A stretch of 64,000 nucleotides of DNA from an uncultured Flavobacteriales bacterium (GCA_943787435.1 CALSMK010000014.1:29097-93096), one strand, 5' to 3'; shown: positions 1 to 7,553, counted from the first letter of the stretch. The notes: a model not told the origin generated them from the letters alone. Translations and numbers: made by a program.

Positions 1-519
1 GCTCGATGGAAAGGCCGGGTTCTGACGTGTCCTGATCGTCTTGCCCTTTGTTGGCGGCACCGGCCACAGCCGAATTTTCATCCTCCGCGGGAACACCCAG
101 CTTTCGCGCTTGCTTTTCGGCTCTCTTTTCTGCCTTTTTCTCGGCTTTCCGCTCCGCTTTTCCGACTGCGATGGAGTCGCGCTGGGCCTGAAGCGTGCTG
201 TCTGGCACTGCGCCAATGCCCTCCGAGAAGGCGGGCCGCATGGTGTCGAGCATGGTGGTGATGATCATGACCTGTGGCCAGACCTTGAGCACCAAAGCTT
301 CGAGTTCCATGTACTTGTCTTTGGATTCGTCGTAATCCTTGATGTCCACCGCGCGCCAATTGGGCCCATCCTCGGCAGCCACCACTTCTGCCTCGCCAAT
401 CAAGTGCACAAAGGGCGAAAGCCAGGAGGGAAATCCGTGCTGTCGGCCGTCTCCTGAGCACAGGCTGGTGTGGCAAACAAGGCCACAAAGAAGAAAGGAA
501 AAAGAAGGAGCCGAAGCAT
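1..519 (-). CDS. DUF4294-like exported protein, partial, with an internal frame break
   Basis: The minus-strand start at 519 opens a signal peptide (MLRLLLFPFFFVALFATPA, then CAQE). This frame stops at 400. The -1 frame continues without interruption from about 411 to the window edge and encodes a plausible protein body (EAEVVAAEDGPNW, then ESKDKYMELEALVLKVWPQ), followed by a Lys/Arg/Ala-rich coiled segment. The middle resembles the Bacteroidota DUF4294 family; I infer this from the look of the motif only. The break coincides with CCCTTTG at 409-415 in the C_CCT_TTG phase, which is either a programmed -1 site or a one-base deletion. The C-terminus lies outside the window. Confidence 0.6.
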
Positions 520-599
520 AAAGAGGGGCTTGAACGAAGGTGAAAGTAAAGCTACTCGGCCGAGGCAATTTTGTCGGAGCTTGGGTTTAATTTGTGCGC

Positions 600-1202
600 A
601 TGGCAACGGCATTTTCCGTGGGAGACAAGGTGCGCTTTTTGCACCAGAGTGGTGAGGGGAAAATTCTCGCGTTGGAGGACGGTGGACAAACCCTTCTGAT
701 CGAAGACGACGACGGGTTCCCCATGCGCTTTCCGGCCAAGGATTGCCTCCCCATGCCCAACTTGGCCGAAGAGGCCAAGGCGTATGCCTCCAAAGACATC
801 ACCAAAGGAGAACTGCTCGAGCGCAACGTGGACGAGCACCTGATTAAAGCGTCTCAAAAAGACTTCGATGTCAAGTACCGGAATCCCGATGCCACCAACA
901 TGCGCAAGCGAGATGAGCACCTGGAAGTGGACCTGCATTTTCACGCCTTGACCGGAGCCCGAGACAGCGCGTCACCCCACGAGATGCTGACGCTTCAAAT
1001 GGACCATTTCGACCGCATGATGCGCAGGGCAGAGGAGAAGCGCATTCCCCGGGTGATTTTCATCCACGGGGTGGGACAGGGAAGGCTCAGGCAGGAAATC
1101 AGAGAAACCTTGACGGCTTACTGGCCGCATTGTTCTTGCCGTGAAGGCGACCCCAGAAAGTATGGCCACGGAGCCACAGAAGTCCGTTTCGGGCAGCGCT
1201 GA
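600..1202 (+). CDS. Smr-domain protein (DUF2027-like)
   Basis: About 200 residues. The N-terminal part is a small beta-rich region (FSVGDKVRF, then GFPMRFPAKDCLPM) as in DUF2027 proteins of Bacteroidota. The C-terminal part is an Smr domain: the start of the domain shows LEVDLHFHAL and the core shows RVIFIHGVGQGRLRQEI, the usual HGxGxGxLR signature seen in MutS2 and stand-alone Smr proteins. Smr domains bind or nick nucleic acids; the substrate here is unknown. ATG at 600 is preferred to GTG at 594 because it directly precedes the conserved start of the domain. It is divergent from the DUF4294-like gene. Confidence 0.8.
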   Translation: MATAFSVGDKVRFLHQSGEGKILALEDGGQTLLIEDDDGFPMRFPAKDCLPMPNLAEEAKAYASKDITKGELLERNVDEHLIKASQKDFDVKYRNPDATNMRKRDEHLEVDLHFHALTGARDSASPHEMLTLQMDHFDRMMRRAEEKRIPRVIFIHGVGQGRLRQEIRETLTAYWPHCSCREGDPRKYGHGATEVRFGQR

Positions 1203-1961
1203 TCACTGACGTTCCGCCTCCAAACGGCGGCGCATCATGTCCCCTTCGCTGACGGGAAACACATACCCTTCCAAAGAAATGTTGACGGGGTTTTCCAGCT
1301 TTTCGATGCCTTTGAACTCCAGCACAAGGCGGGGCTCACGGCTGAACTCGGTGTCGATGGAGATCCAGCGGGTCACAAATCCTTGGTAGGTGCCCAAGGC
1401 AAGGGATTGAAAGCCGACTTCAAACTGGGGCCATAGTCTTCCAATGGCCAACTCCGTTTCGCTCGCTTGGCTGTCTGCCCAGAGCTCATCGATGCGGGTG
1501 CCTTCTTCGAACCAGTAGTGGGCGCTCATGCGGCCTTGAATCTCACGGTCACCAGAAACCCGAGAAACAAAAAGGGTGTCGTTTTCTGTAGGGATCAACT
1601 TGGCTTCGGCCCCCACTTTGGTTTCACCAAAATCGGACAGGCTAAACCGCATGCCCGAGACCAAGTCGCCAATGGTGGTGAGGGTGGCCTGATCTGTGGT
1701 CACCACGCGTCCATATGCGCTGTCGCCAGGCGTAAAATAAAGGTCCATGCCACCTTCCAACTTTTTGGGGGGGCGACCTTCTCCCGCATCCACCCGTTGC
1801 ACCAGGGAGTAATGGATCACATGATCAAAGGTGAACGACCCTGGGCGTTCGACTTCCTCTCCATAAACACTGTTGATCAGGTTGTCTGTGGTCTCCTGAG
1901 CACGGGTGCAGAGGGAGAACAACAGGGCGCCGACAACAAAGGGGAGGGAGCGAAAAATCAT
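1203..1961 (-). CDS. Exported protein of unknown function
   Basis: 252 residues with a clear signal peptide (MIFRSLPFVVGALLFSLC, cleavage near TRAQ). The rest is beta-rich with alternating charged and hydrophobic residues and no recognisable catalytic motif; a central segment resembles DUF4412-type periplasmic proteins, which is a weak impression only. It converges on the Smr gene with no gap: its stop directly follows that gene's stop. It lies downstream of another exported-protein gene on the same strand (start 2886), with about 34 bases between them, so the two are probably cotranscribed. Confidence 0.7.
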   Translation of the reverse strand: MIFRSLPFVVGALLFSLCTRAQETTDNLINSVYGEEVERPGSFTFDHVIHYSLVQRVDAGEGRPPKKLEGGMDLYFTPGDSAYGRVVTTDQATLTTIGDLVSGMRFSLSDFGETKVGAEAKLIPTENDTLFVSRVSGDREIQGRMSAHYWFEEGTRIDELWADSQASETELAIGRLWPQFEVGFQSLALGTYQGFVTRWISIDTEFSREPRLVLEFKGIEKLENPVNISLEGYVFPVSEGDMMRRRLEAERQ

Positions 1962-1995
1962 GCCATGAAGTTAACCCAGGCCGCCGCGTTGGGCA

Positions 1996-2886
1996 TCAGT
2001 TTCTTCTTCGATTTCGTGGACGAGGGTCGTTGAAGGGGCGATCTTGGGGAAGGGGCTGAATGGCTTCGATGTTGGTTTGCAACACCCAAGGGGCGCCTTC
2101 GCGTTTGCCTGGGACGTAGGCCTCAAAGGTCATGTCGGGGCCGTAATAGGCCGTGATGCCCGACAGGTGAGGCTCCTGTGGAGACAGGTGATCGAAGACA
2201 ATGCGTTGGCCATGTCCGTCGCGCCCTTTGGTCTTGGATTGATGCCGCAAAGACACCTGAACCGCATCGGCAAATTCCAGCACATGGCGGCGCTGCATGC
2301 CCATGGCCGACTGAAGCATGGCTGCACCAAATCGAATGCCCCGAGGCCTTGCTTGAAGGGTCTCAATGACCTTGCGCGTCACCTGTGCATCGGCATCGTC
2401 CCACCCCAGCAAAAACCAAGTGTTGTCGTCGACGGGGTCTGGCACCATGTCGTAGTACAGGGCGCCGCACCATTCTTCTGCCTTGTAAGCGCGATTGATC
2501 TCGGGCGCATCGGCGCTGCTTTCGTCTTGCAACCGAGTGTAGCGAGGCTGCTCACCTTTCTGAACGCGGTCCACCACCAAGCCTCCATATCCAGACGTTC
2601 GGTCGTCGTGGGTCCAGTTCCAGGTGAAGACGCGCAAGCGGTCATCACCAGAGGCCACAGCCGCCATGAAGTCCACTTCTTCAATCCAGCGTTCATCCAA
2701 GTCTGGGTTGGACAACAATCCTTCCAACTCGCTGGCGATGTCGTCACTCAGGGAAAGACAAGCTTCTCCCTTGCATTCGGCCAGCGATCCATGCAAAAGC
2801 CGCAGGCCATCCAAGGGGTCAGGTTGACCCCATGATGTCGCGGTCAAAAAGCCACAACCCAAAATCAACCCCAGCAACCGAAACAT
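1996..2886 (-). CDS. Exported protein of unknown function
   Basis: 296 residues starting at 2886, chosen because MFRLLGLILGCGFLTATSWG forms a signal peptide; longer starts add a non-signal extension. The mature protein has a WCGALYYDMVPDP segment and a WFLLGWDDAD segment that recur in Bacteroidota periplasmic proteins of unknown role. The C-terminus is Arg/Asn-rich (RPRNRRRN). No active site is recognisable. It is the promoter-proximal gene of a likely two-gene unit with the exported gene ending at 1203. Confidence 0.7.
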   Translation of the reverse strand: MFRLLGLILGCGFLTATSWGQPDPLDGLRLLHGSLAECKGEACLSLSDDIASELEGLLSNPDLDERWIEEVDFMAAVASGDDRLRVFTWNWTHDDRTSGYGGLVVDRVQKGEQPRYTRLQDESSADAPEINRAYKAEEWCGALYYDMVPDPVDDNTWFLLGWDDADAQVTRKVIETLQARPRGIRFGAAMLQSAMGMQRRHVLEFADAVQVSLRHQSKTKGRDGHGQRIVFDHLSPQEPHLSGITAYYGPDMTFEAYVPGKREGAPWVLQTNIEAIQPLPQDRPFNDPRPRNRRRN

Positions 2887-3082
2887 CAGAGGTGCATGAA
2901 TTGAGCCACCCTCCCAAATCACCTGCTTACGCATTGCATAAGTATCTGTATGGCAAATAACTAAGGGCTTCATTTGAGCATCAATCTGTGTATCCAATGT
3001 GTCTCCAATGGGTGACCTGTTGTGTACTTTTTGTCACGTGACTGTCACGCGAATGCGAGAAAGTTAGGACAGCTTGTGCCGA

Positions 3083-3349
3083 ATGAAACGAGCAAAACGC
3101 CCTGTCATTGTCTACGAGCGAAAAGGTACTGATGGCCTGATCACATTCTATCATCACATCACGATTCATGGCAACCGTGAGCGGGTCCGATTGGAGTCAC
3201 TTGGACGAACGCTCCATAGGGAACGCAAAACCTTCACGCACTCCCTGAAGGAAACTTCACCCATACAAGAACAGATACTACATCAACTACTAAATCATCT
3301 ATCAAGATGGATGAAGGAAGTAAAGAATGGACAGAGAGGATGTTCCTAA
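3083..3349 (+). CDS. Small basic hypothetical protein in accessory island
   Basis: About 88 residues, rich in Arg, Lys and His (MKRAKRPVIVYERKGTDG near the start). Codon use and base composition are more AT-rich than the core genes on either side. The start used is ATG just before MKRAKR; a TTG three codons upstream is also possible. No family was recognised. The beginning looks like the arm-binding region of a tyrosine recombinase, but no catalytic Arg-His-Arg-Tyr set follows, so I do not call it an integrase. It overlaps the next gene by 43 bases in a different frame. Confidence 0.45.
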   Translation: MKRAKRPVIVYERKGTDGLITFYHHITIHGNRERVRLESLGRTLHRERKTFTHSLKETSPIQEQILHQLLNHLSRWMKEVKNGQRGCS

Positions 3350-3690
3350 AGAGGAGCTCCGCCTTTGAGATATCCCGCTCGGTAGTCAAAGATTGGGCCG
3401 CCGAATTCTATGAGAAGTTTCACCGCGACGGTCGATGGTCAGACAAACATGGAAAGGACATTCAGGACGTAGAGCGGTACGCCCATAATCACCTCAATTA
3501 TCGTCTAGAGAAAGCCATGCCAAATGGCGTGAGGCGGAAGAAGGAAGTCGTGATTGACAAGGAAAAGATCAGGCGCGATATCAAATGGCACCATAAAAGG
3601 TTATGCAGTTTCGAAGCCGCTGGGAACGAGGAGCGCGCTAATGCCGAGAGAGCGGCAATTCAAAGGCTTGAACAGCGATTAGAGGGTTAG
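3307..3690 (+). CDS. Hypothetical charged helical protein in accessory island
   Basis: 127 residues, highly charged, predicted mostly helical (for example YEKFHRDGRWSDKHGKDI and the C-terminal AERAAIQRLEQRLEG, which reads as a short coiled coil). No family was recognised. It overlaps the 3' end of the upstream small gene in another frame, so one of the two starts may lie further downstream or the two may be pieces of one frameshifted gene. The base composition differs from the flanking core genes. Confidence 0.45.
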   Translation: MDEGSKEWTERMFLKRSSAFEISRSVVKDWAAEFYEKFHRDGRWSDKHGKDIQDVERYAHNHLNYRLEKAMPNGVRRKKEVVIDKEKIRRDIKWHHKRLCSFEAAGNEERANAERAAIQRLEQRLEG

Positions 3691-4005
3691 TCGCCCGCCC
3701 GTCTCCAGGCGAAAAACGGAGGCCCGTCATGGGAGAGGCTGCGCGAAAGCGTGGCCTTTTCTGCGCGCTGACAAACCGAAAATTGACATGATGGATTTAT
3801 GCCTAGATTAATGCCTATGGCTAAGAGAACAGAATTTGAAGAATCTAAGAACTGAAAAAGTCGGGATCACAATATTGCGAGAAGGAGTTCCTGGGTTTGT
3901 TGTGCCTTCACAAGATCAAAAACGAGCACTTTATGATATGTGTGACATTGATTACCGCCGCTACTCTCAGAGTATCGATGGCGTGAATATTACAAGTAGA
4001 CGGCT
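3691..4005. other. Gene-poor stretch of the accessory island
   Basis: Directly after the stop at 3690 there is a C-rich segment (TCGCCCGCCCGTC). The left copy of a 17-base direct repeat lies at 3761-3777. From about 3823 onward only interrupted frames remain; one (REGVPGFVVPSQDQKRAL, then YDMCDIDYRRYSQS) looks like protein-coding sequence that has lost its start and stop. I see no intact gene here. Confidence 0.5.
3761..3777 (+). repeat. 17-base direct repeat, left copy
   Basis: CTGCGCGCTGACAAACC occurs exactly here and again at 4273-4289. The two copies are 512 bases apart and bracket the decayed DUF3883-like gene, as the ends of an inserted cassette would. Confidence 0.7.
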
Positions 4006-4257
4006 TTGAAAACGTCCGACGTCGTGACGACTTTTTGTTCGTTGAGGTCAAGACGACCGGCGTCAAAGACAGTGAAAGAATTGCCTTTTGGAGTGTTTTT
4101 CGGTTTTACTGAGAACGAAGAGTCCTTATTTAAGTCTCAATCGAATTACAGGCTTTGGCATTGTTCATACTGGAATGAGGAAGCATTGCTTGCTGACATT
4201 TACAGAATACGAGGCTTTGATTCAGAACAAACGCATTCAGTATCAAGTCAATTTTAA
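3823..4257 (+). pseudogene. Decayed gene with DUF3883-like (NO VEIN C-terminal) nuclease-type remnant
   Basis: Three frames must be joined to read this. The first gives GVPGFVVPSQDQKRAL. The second gives FENVRRRDDFLFVEVKTTGV and stops near 4109. The third, open from 4006 to 4257, gives the rest (TENEESLFKSQSNYRLWH, then YWNEEALLADIYRIRGF). The core FVEVKTTG followed by SNYRL is the typical arrangement of DUF3883 domains, often found in restriction or defence proteins. At least two frame breaks and the missing N-terminus indicate a remnant. It is bracketed by 17-base direct repeats at 3761 and 4273. Confidence 0.5.
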
Positions 4258-4272
4258 AACGCGCTAGGTGCA

Positions 4273-4289
4273 CTGCGCGCTGACAAACC
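4273..4289 (+). repeat. 17-base direct repeat, right copy
   Basis: Exact second copy of CTGCGCGCTGACAAACC. It lies between the decayed DUF3883-like gene and the start of the small gene at 4349. Confidence 0.7.
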
Positions 4290-4348
4290 CACTTGCGCCG
4301 CCAGCAAACCGCGCGGCGAGAGCGTCTAGTCATCGCCCATCATTGGGC

Positions 4349-4510
4349 ATGGATCACACCGCCGAGCGCATAGCGCAAGCCGCACACATCATTCGAAGGA
4401 TTCCAAGCCAGCAGGAGCGCGAGCGCATCATGCAGCAGCTGGAGGAGGATGGAGACTTTACCGCTGAAGGCATCGAGGCCGTCAGGCGGGCGGTGGGTTA
4501 CTCCGCGTAG
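4349..4510 (+). CDS. Small hypothetical protein (53 aa)
   Basis: Reads MDHTAERIAQAAHIIRRIP at the N-terminus and ends in VRRAVGYSA. The composition (helical, charged, well-spread codons) looks like a real small protein. A longer start at 4268 would run through a repeat and is less likely. The last 13 bases overlap the end of the minus-strand gene 4498-5181. The DNA that encodes the C-terminus is duplicated at 5234, so the 3' end of this gene may have been a target for an insertion. No family was recognised. Confidence 0.4.
   Translation: MDHTAERIAQAAHIIRRIPSQQERERIMQQLEEDGDFTAEGIEAVRRAVGYSA
4478..4503 (+). repeat. 26-base direct repeat, copy A
   Basis: A 26-base GC-rich segment beginning GCCGTCAGGCGGGCGG and ending GGGTTACTC matches 5234-5259 at 25 of 26 positions. 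It contains the stop codon (4498-4500) of the minus-strand gene 4498-5181. Confidence 0.75.
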
Positions 4511-5181
4511 TGCCAGTATGGGAGGATGTTCATATAGGTAGCACTGCTGAGGAAGTTAGCCCAGTATGAGAAACTCAAGCCACTCTCTGAGAAACTGTAT
4601 GAGTCTGCGAACGGAAGTGTCCATGAGGTGCCACTCAGGCTATCTGTCTTCGCATATGAGATATGGCTACCAAGAATTACCTCATATCCTTGACTAGAAA
4701 CTTCCTCATCGCGAATCGTGAATTGGTAAACCCCAGTGTCGGAGGAGTAGTCGATAACAAACCGTTTAGTTCCAAAACTGTCGTACAGACGGAAATAAAT
4801 CTGATAAGGCCCATTAGTGGAGAATGCATATAGTGGTAGAACAAAAGACCGTTCTAGGGAGACAACTTCCCATACAGGGTCTGGACATCCAGGAGAATAA
4901 ACTAGTCCTGAGTCAATTACATGATATTGAATGAGAACGGAATCCATTACTACGTTCTGATCGAAAACAGAAGTCAGGAAATCTTCAAACTCTGAACCGT
5001 CATAGTCACACGTCAAGCTGCTGTCGATTCCGAACTGCTGTCCGTAGAGAGGGAGTAGACCGAGAATGTCTGAAGCGCCGATATAGCTGTCGTCATCGGC
5101 GTCAGGGTTGTACGGCATCGTGGACTGCGCAGATCCGTTAAACGCGGCCAGGATCGCCAGGCAAGCAAGTAGATGTCTCAT
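4498..5181 (-). CDS. Exported protein with Asp-rich dockerin-like start
   Basis: 227 residues from ATG 5181, chosen because MRHLLACLAILAAFNGSAQ is a signal peptide. Immediately after it comes NPDADDDSYIGASDILGLL, a Ca-binding-like motif seen in many secreted proteins of marine Bacteroidota; a related motif lies in the gene that ends at 62370. The remainder is a beta-rich domain with many Tyr, Ser and Asp residues and no recognised catalytic site. The gene is more AT-rich than its core neighbours. Its stop codon lies inside repeat copy A. The function is unknown. Confidence 0.65.
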   Translation of the reverse strand: MRHLLACLAILAAFNGSAQSTMPYNPDADDDSYIGASDILGLLPLYGQQFGIDSSLTCDYDGSEFEDFLTSVFDQNVVMDSVLIQYHVIDSGLVYSPGCPDPVWEVVSLERSFVLPLYAFSTNGPYQIYFRLYDSFGTKRFVIDYSSDTGVYQFTIRDEEVSSQGYEVILGSHISYAKTDSLSGTSWTLPFADSYSFSESGLSFSYWANFLSSATYMNILPYWHYAE

Positions 5182-5233
5182 GCGGTCAAGTTCGCACCGC
5201 AAGCGCAGAATGCCATGCCGCTGGCGAAGTGGG

Positions 5234-5259
5234 GCCGTCAGGCGGGCGGCGGGTTACTC
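5234..5259 (+). repeat. 26-base direct repeat, copy B
   Basis: Second copy of the 26-base repeat (25 of 26 identical to 4478-4503; the difference is C for T in the middle). The stop codon of the pentapeptide-repeat gene (5254-5256) lies inside it, in the same relative place as in copy A. Confidence 0.75.
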
Positions 5260-5844
5260 TGTTACGATACGGTAGCCGTCAGGCTCCGAGCTGTCAGGAT
5301 CAGGTTCGCAGGTGTAGCCTGATGGGAGCGCAGATGGGCGGCCGCCTTGAAGGCAGGTCAGCGTAGCACCAGAGAGGTCGGCACCAGAGAGGTTGGCATT
5401 ATTGAGGATGGCAGCATAGAGGATGGCGCCAGTGAGGTTGGCGCCGATGAGGTCGGCACCTATGAGGTTGGCACCTCTGAGGTCGGATTGAGTGAGGTTG
5501 GCACCAGAGAGGTTGGCACCAGTGAGTTTGACATTCCAGGCGTCAGCACCTTCGAGTTCGGCAGATTGGAGATTGGCTTGAGACAGGCGGGCACCAGAGA
5601 GGGAGGTACCAGAGAGGTCGGCATCAGAGAGGTTGGCACCACCGAGGTCGGAATGGCAGAGGTTGGCACCGGAGAGGTTGGTGCGTTGAAGATTTAATTT
5701 AGAAAGGTCAACGAAGGATAAGTTTATTCCAGGCTCAAGTCCGTAATCACGCCGGTTCTTGACAATCTGCTTCAGTTCCTCCTTGGTCAGGGAAATAATT
5801 ACCATGCTGGGAATATCCAAAATATCGTCAATAGGGTAGCCCAT
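5254..5844 (-). CDS. Pentapeptide-repeat protein
   Basis: 196 residues. After about 45 residues of N-terminal sequence (SLTKEELKQIVKNRRDYGL) there is a run of roughly 20 A(D/N)LxX pentapeptides from about residue 48 to 160, for example NLSGANLTQSDLRGANLIG; the protein ends in a Cys-containing acidic tail. Pentapeptide repeats form a right-handed quadrilateral beta-helix. Some members mimic DNA and protect DNA gyrase, but nothing here shows that role. There is no signal peptide, so it is probably cytoplasmic. It sits in the accessory island, and its stop codon is inside repeat copy B. Confidence 0.85.
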   Translation of the reverse strand: MGYPIDDILDIPSMVIISLTKEELKQIVKNRRDYGLEPGINLSFVDLSKLNLQRTNLSGANLCHSDLGGANLSDADLSGTSLSGARLSQANLQSAELEGADAWNVKLTGANLSGANLTQSDLRGANLIGADLIGANLTGAILYAAILNNANLSGADLSGATLTCLQGGRPSALPSGYTCEPDPDSSEPDGYRIVTE

Positions 5845-5933
5845 TTAGAAAAAGATGTGCGCCGATTTGTACATCGCCGGTGTCAGGCGTCTAGAGTCGC
5901 GGCGATTTTGAGTGAGTCCCTGTTGAATCGTGG

Positions 5934-5951
5934 GTGTCCCAAATGGGACAT
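5934..5951. promoter_or_regulatory. Short palindrome between ferredoxin and pentapeptide genes
   Basis: TGTCCCAAATGGGACA is a perfect inverted repeat within the roughly 200-base gap between the pentapeptide gene start (5844) and the ferredoxin gene end (6053). It could be an operator, a weak hairpin or a recombination site. There is no T-tract beside it, so it is not a typical terminator. Confidence 0.35.
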
Positions 5952-6052
5952 GGGACGCGGTTCCCGAGCAGGAGGGAAGCGGCAAAGTTTTCCACTTTGT
6001 CACGCTACCGGCACGTGGGCACTTAAGGTACTGATTTACAGGGCGTAGTCGT

Positions 6053-6400
6053 TCAGAGGTGCATGAACGCCTTCTTGGCGAGCAGCTGGTCCTCCGATTC
6101 TTCGTGGTCGGGGTCGTCCACGCAGCAGTCTACAGGACAGACTGCGGCGCATTGGGGTTCGTCGTGGAAGCCTACACATTCGGTGCACTTGTCAGTGGCG
6201 ATGTAGTAAACGTCCATGCTGCCGGGTTCTTGTGTGGACTCGGCATTGATTGGTCCCGCTGAGGGGTGGGCGCCCTCTCCTTTGAGGCCTGTTCCGTCGG
6301 CAAATGTCCATTCTGCGCCACCTTCATAGATGGCGTTGTTGGGGCATTCGGGTTCGCAGGCTCCGCAATTGATGCAGGCGTCGGTGATCATGATGGCCAT
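6053..6400 (-). CDS. 4Fe-4S dicluster ferredoxin
   Basis: 115 residues starting MAIMITDACINCGACEPEC. The first cluster motif is CINCGACEPEC. The second is CTECVGFHDEPQCAAVCP, followed by CCVDDPDH. This arrangement, with an acidic insert between the two cysteine sets, matches the YfhL-type ferredoxins of Bacteroidota. It is a soluble electron carrier. ATG 6400 was chosen because the family begins right there. The gene is divergent from the acyl-CoA reductase gene, with about 100 bases between them; this pair recurs in Bacteroidota, which suggests related function. Confidence 0.9.
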   Translation of the reverse strand: MAIMITDACINCGACEPECPNNAIYEGGAEWTFADGTGLKGEGAHPSAGPINAESTQEPGSMDVYYIATDKCTECVGFHDEPQCAAVCPVDCCVDDPDHEESEDQLLAKKAFMHL

Positions 6401-6434
6401 GGCGTGGTGCTGTCTCTTGGAATCTTGCGCTGAG

Positions 6435-6442
6435 CAAAAATA
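6435..6442 (-). promoter_or_regulatory. Candidate -7 element for the ferredoxin gene
   Basis: The minus strand reads TATTTTTG, a full match to the Bacteroidota -7 consensus TAnnTTTG, about 35 bases upstream of the ferredoxin ATG. I do not see a matching -33 TTG at the usual spacing. Confidence 0.4.
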
Positions 6443-6500
6443 ACCCTTCAGACCCTGAAGATGTTGCCACCATCTTTGCATCGTTAAGCACTTCTCCCCA

Positions 6501-7553
6501 ATGGTTGCCCAAAATGCCACGGTTGACAAGGCCCGAGCCCGTCAACTTCTTTCTGCCCTTCACACCGGATTGACCGCCATTGGCGGCGAAAACGCCGCTC
6601 CTGAATGGGCCCCTTTGAAGCAAGCGATGACTGTGGCCGAGCACAGCAACGGGTGGTTTAGCCCATCCGAAGTGGAACACGCCGCCACCGTTTGGAGCCA
6701 GGCCTTGGCCCCAGAAGAGGTAGAGAAATGGCTGGAGAGCTTGCCGGAGACCGCGCAGGATAGAAGCACCGTGACGGTGGGCATTGTGATGGCGGGCAAC
6801 ATTCCATTGGTGGGGTTGCACGATTTGATCTGCGCTGTGGTTTCTGGTCACCAGGTCAAGTTGAAGCCCAGCCGCGATGACGCAGGGCTCACGGCAGCGT
6901 TGCTCTTGAGTTGGTCCAATGTGTGTCCGGGCTTAAAAGAACAGGTGAGCATAGAGCAGGAGCGGCTCACTGGATTCGATGCCGTGATCGCCACCGGGAG
7001 CAAGAACTCGGGTCGCTACTTCCAGCACTATTTCGGGCAAGTGCCCCACATCATTCGCGGTCAGCGCACATCGGTGGCCGTGCTCGATGGCAGCGAATCG
7101 CTGGAGCAGCTCAAGGCGCTTTCGCAAGACATCTTCCGCTACTACGGACTGGGATGTCGCAACGTCACCCAGGTCTTCATTCCAGAAGATTTTGACCTTG
7201 ACCGCCTGTTTGCCGCCTTTGTGGACTGGTCTCATTTGGGCCACCACAACCGCTTTTACAACAACTACACCTACCACAAGGCCCTTTGGCTGATGGAGGC
7301 TGTTGACCTGCTCGAAAATGGATTTGTGCTGCTCAAAGAAGACCCCGCTTGGGTCTCTCCCGTGGGGGCATTGCATTACCAGCGCTACACGGACGTGGCC
7401 TTGGTGGAGGAACGACTTCAGAACGATGCCCAGGCCATTCAGTGCCGCGTGGGCCACGGTGGATTGGCTTTTGGCGATGCCCAATGCCCCGGATTGTCCG
7501 ACTACGCGGACGGCGTGGACACCATGGCCTTTCTGATGGGCCTCGGAGCGTAA
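6501..7553 (+). CDS. LuxC-type acyl-CoA reductase
   Basis: 350 residues. The family signature includes TVGIVMAGNIPLVGLHDLI (about residues 92-110), VKLKPSRDD, and IRGQRTSVAVLDG. The presumed catalytic Cys lies in YYGLGCRNVTQVFIP. LuxC enzymes reduce acyl-CoA or acyl thioesters to aldehyde with NADPH. In luminous bacteria they supply luciferase, but here there is no luxE, luxD or luciferase gene, so a lipid role is more likely. It is divergent from the ferredoxin and is followed 9 bases later by a lipoprotein gene on the same strand. Confidence 0.85.
   Translation: MVAQNATVDKARARQLLSALHTGLTAIGGENAAPEWAPLKQAMTVAEHSNGWFSPSEVEHAATVWSQALAPEEVEKWLESLPETAQDRSTVTVGIVMAGNIPLVGLHDLICAVVSGHQVKLKPSRDDAGLTAALLLSWSNVCPGLKEQVSIEQERLTGFDAVIATGSKNSGRYFQHYFGQVPHIIRGQRTSVAVLDGSESLEQLKALSQDIFRYYGLGCRNVTQVFIPEDFDLDRLFAAFVDWSHLGHHNRFYNNYTYHKALWLMEAVDLLENGFVLLKEDPAWVSPVGALHYQRYTDVALVEERLQNDAQAIQCRVGHGGLAFGDAQCPGLSDYADGVDTMAFLMGLGA

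Noticed and set aside
3083..3349. Tyrosine-recombinase (integrase) call
   Set aside because: Only the basic N-terminus resembles an arm-binding region; the catalytic residues are absent in both small frames.
4470..5262. Integron attC sites
   Set aside because: The 26-base repeat contains GTTACTC, which breaks the GTTRRRY core rule, and no matching inverse core was found; no integron integrase is present.
5347..5697. Plus-strand frame with EVGT repeats
   Set aside because: Antisense of the pentapeptide repeats; the repeat period comes from the real gene on the minus strand.
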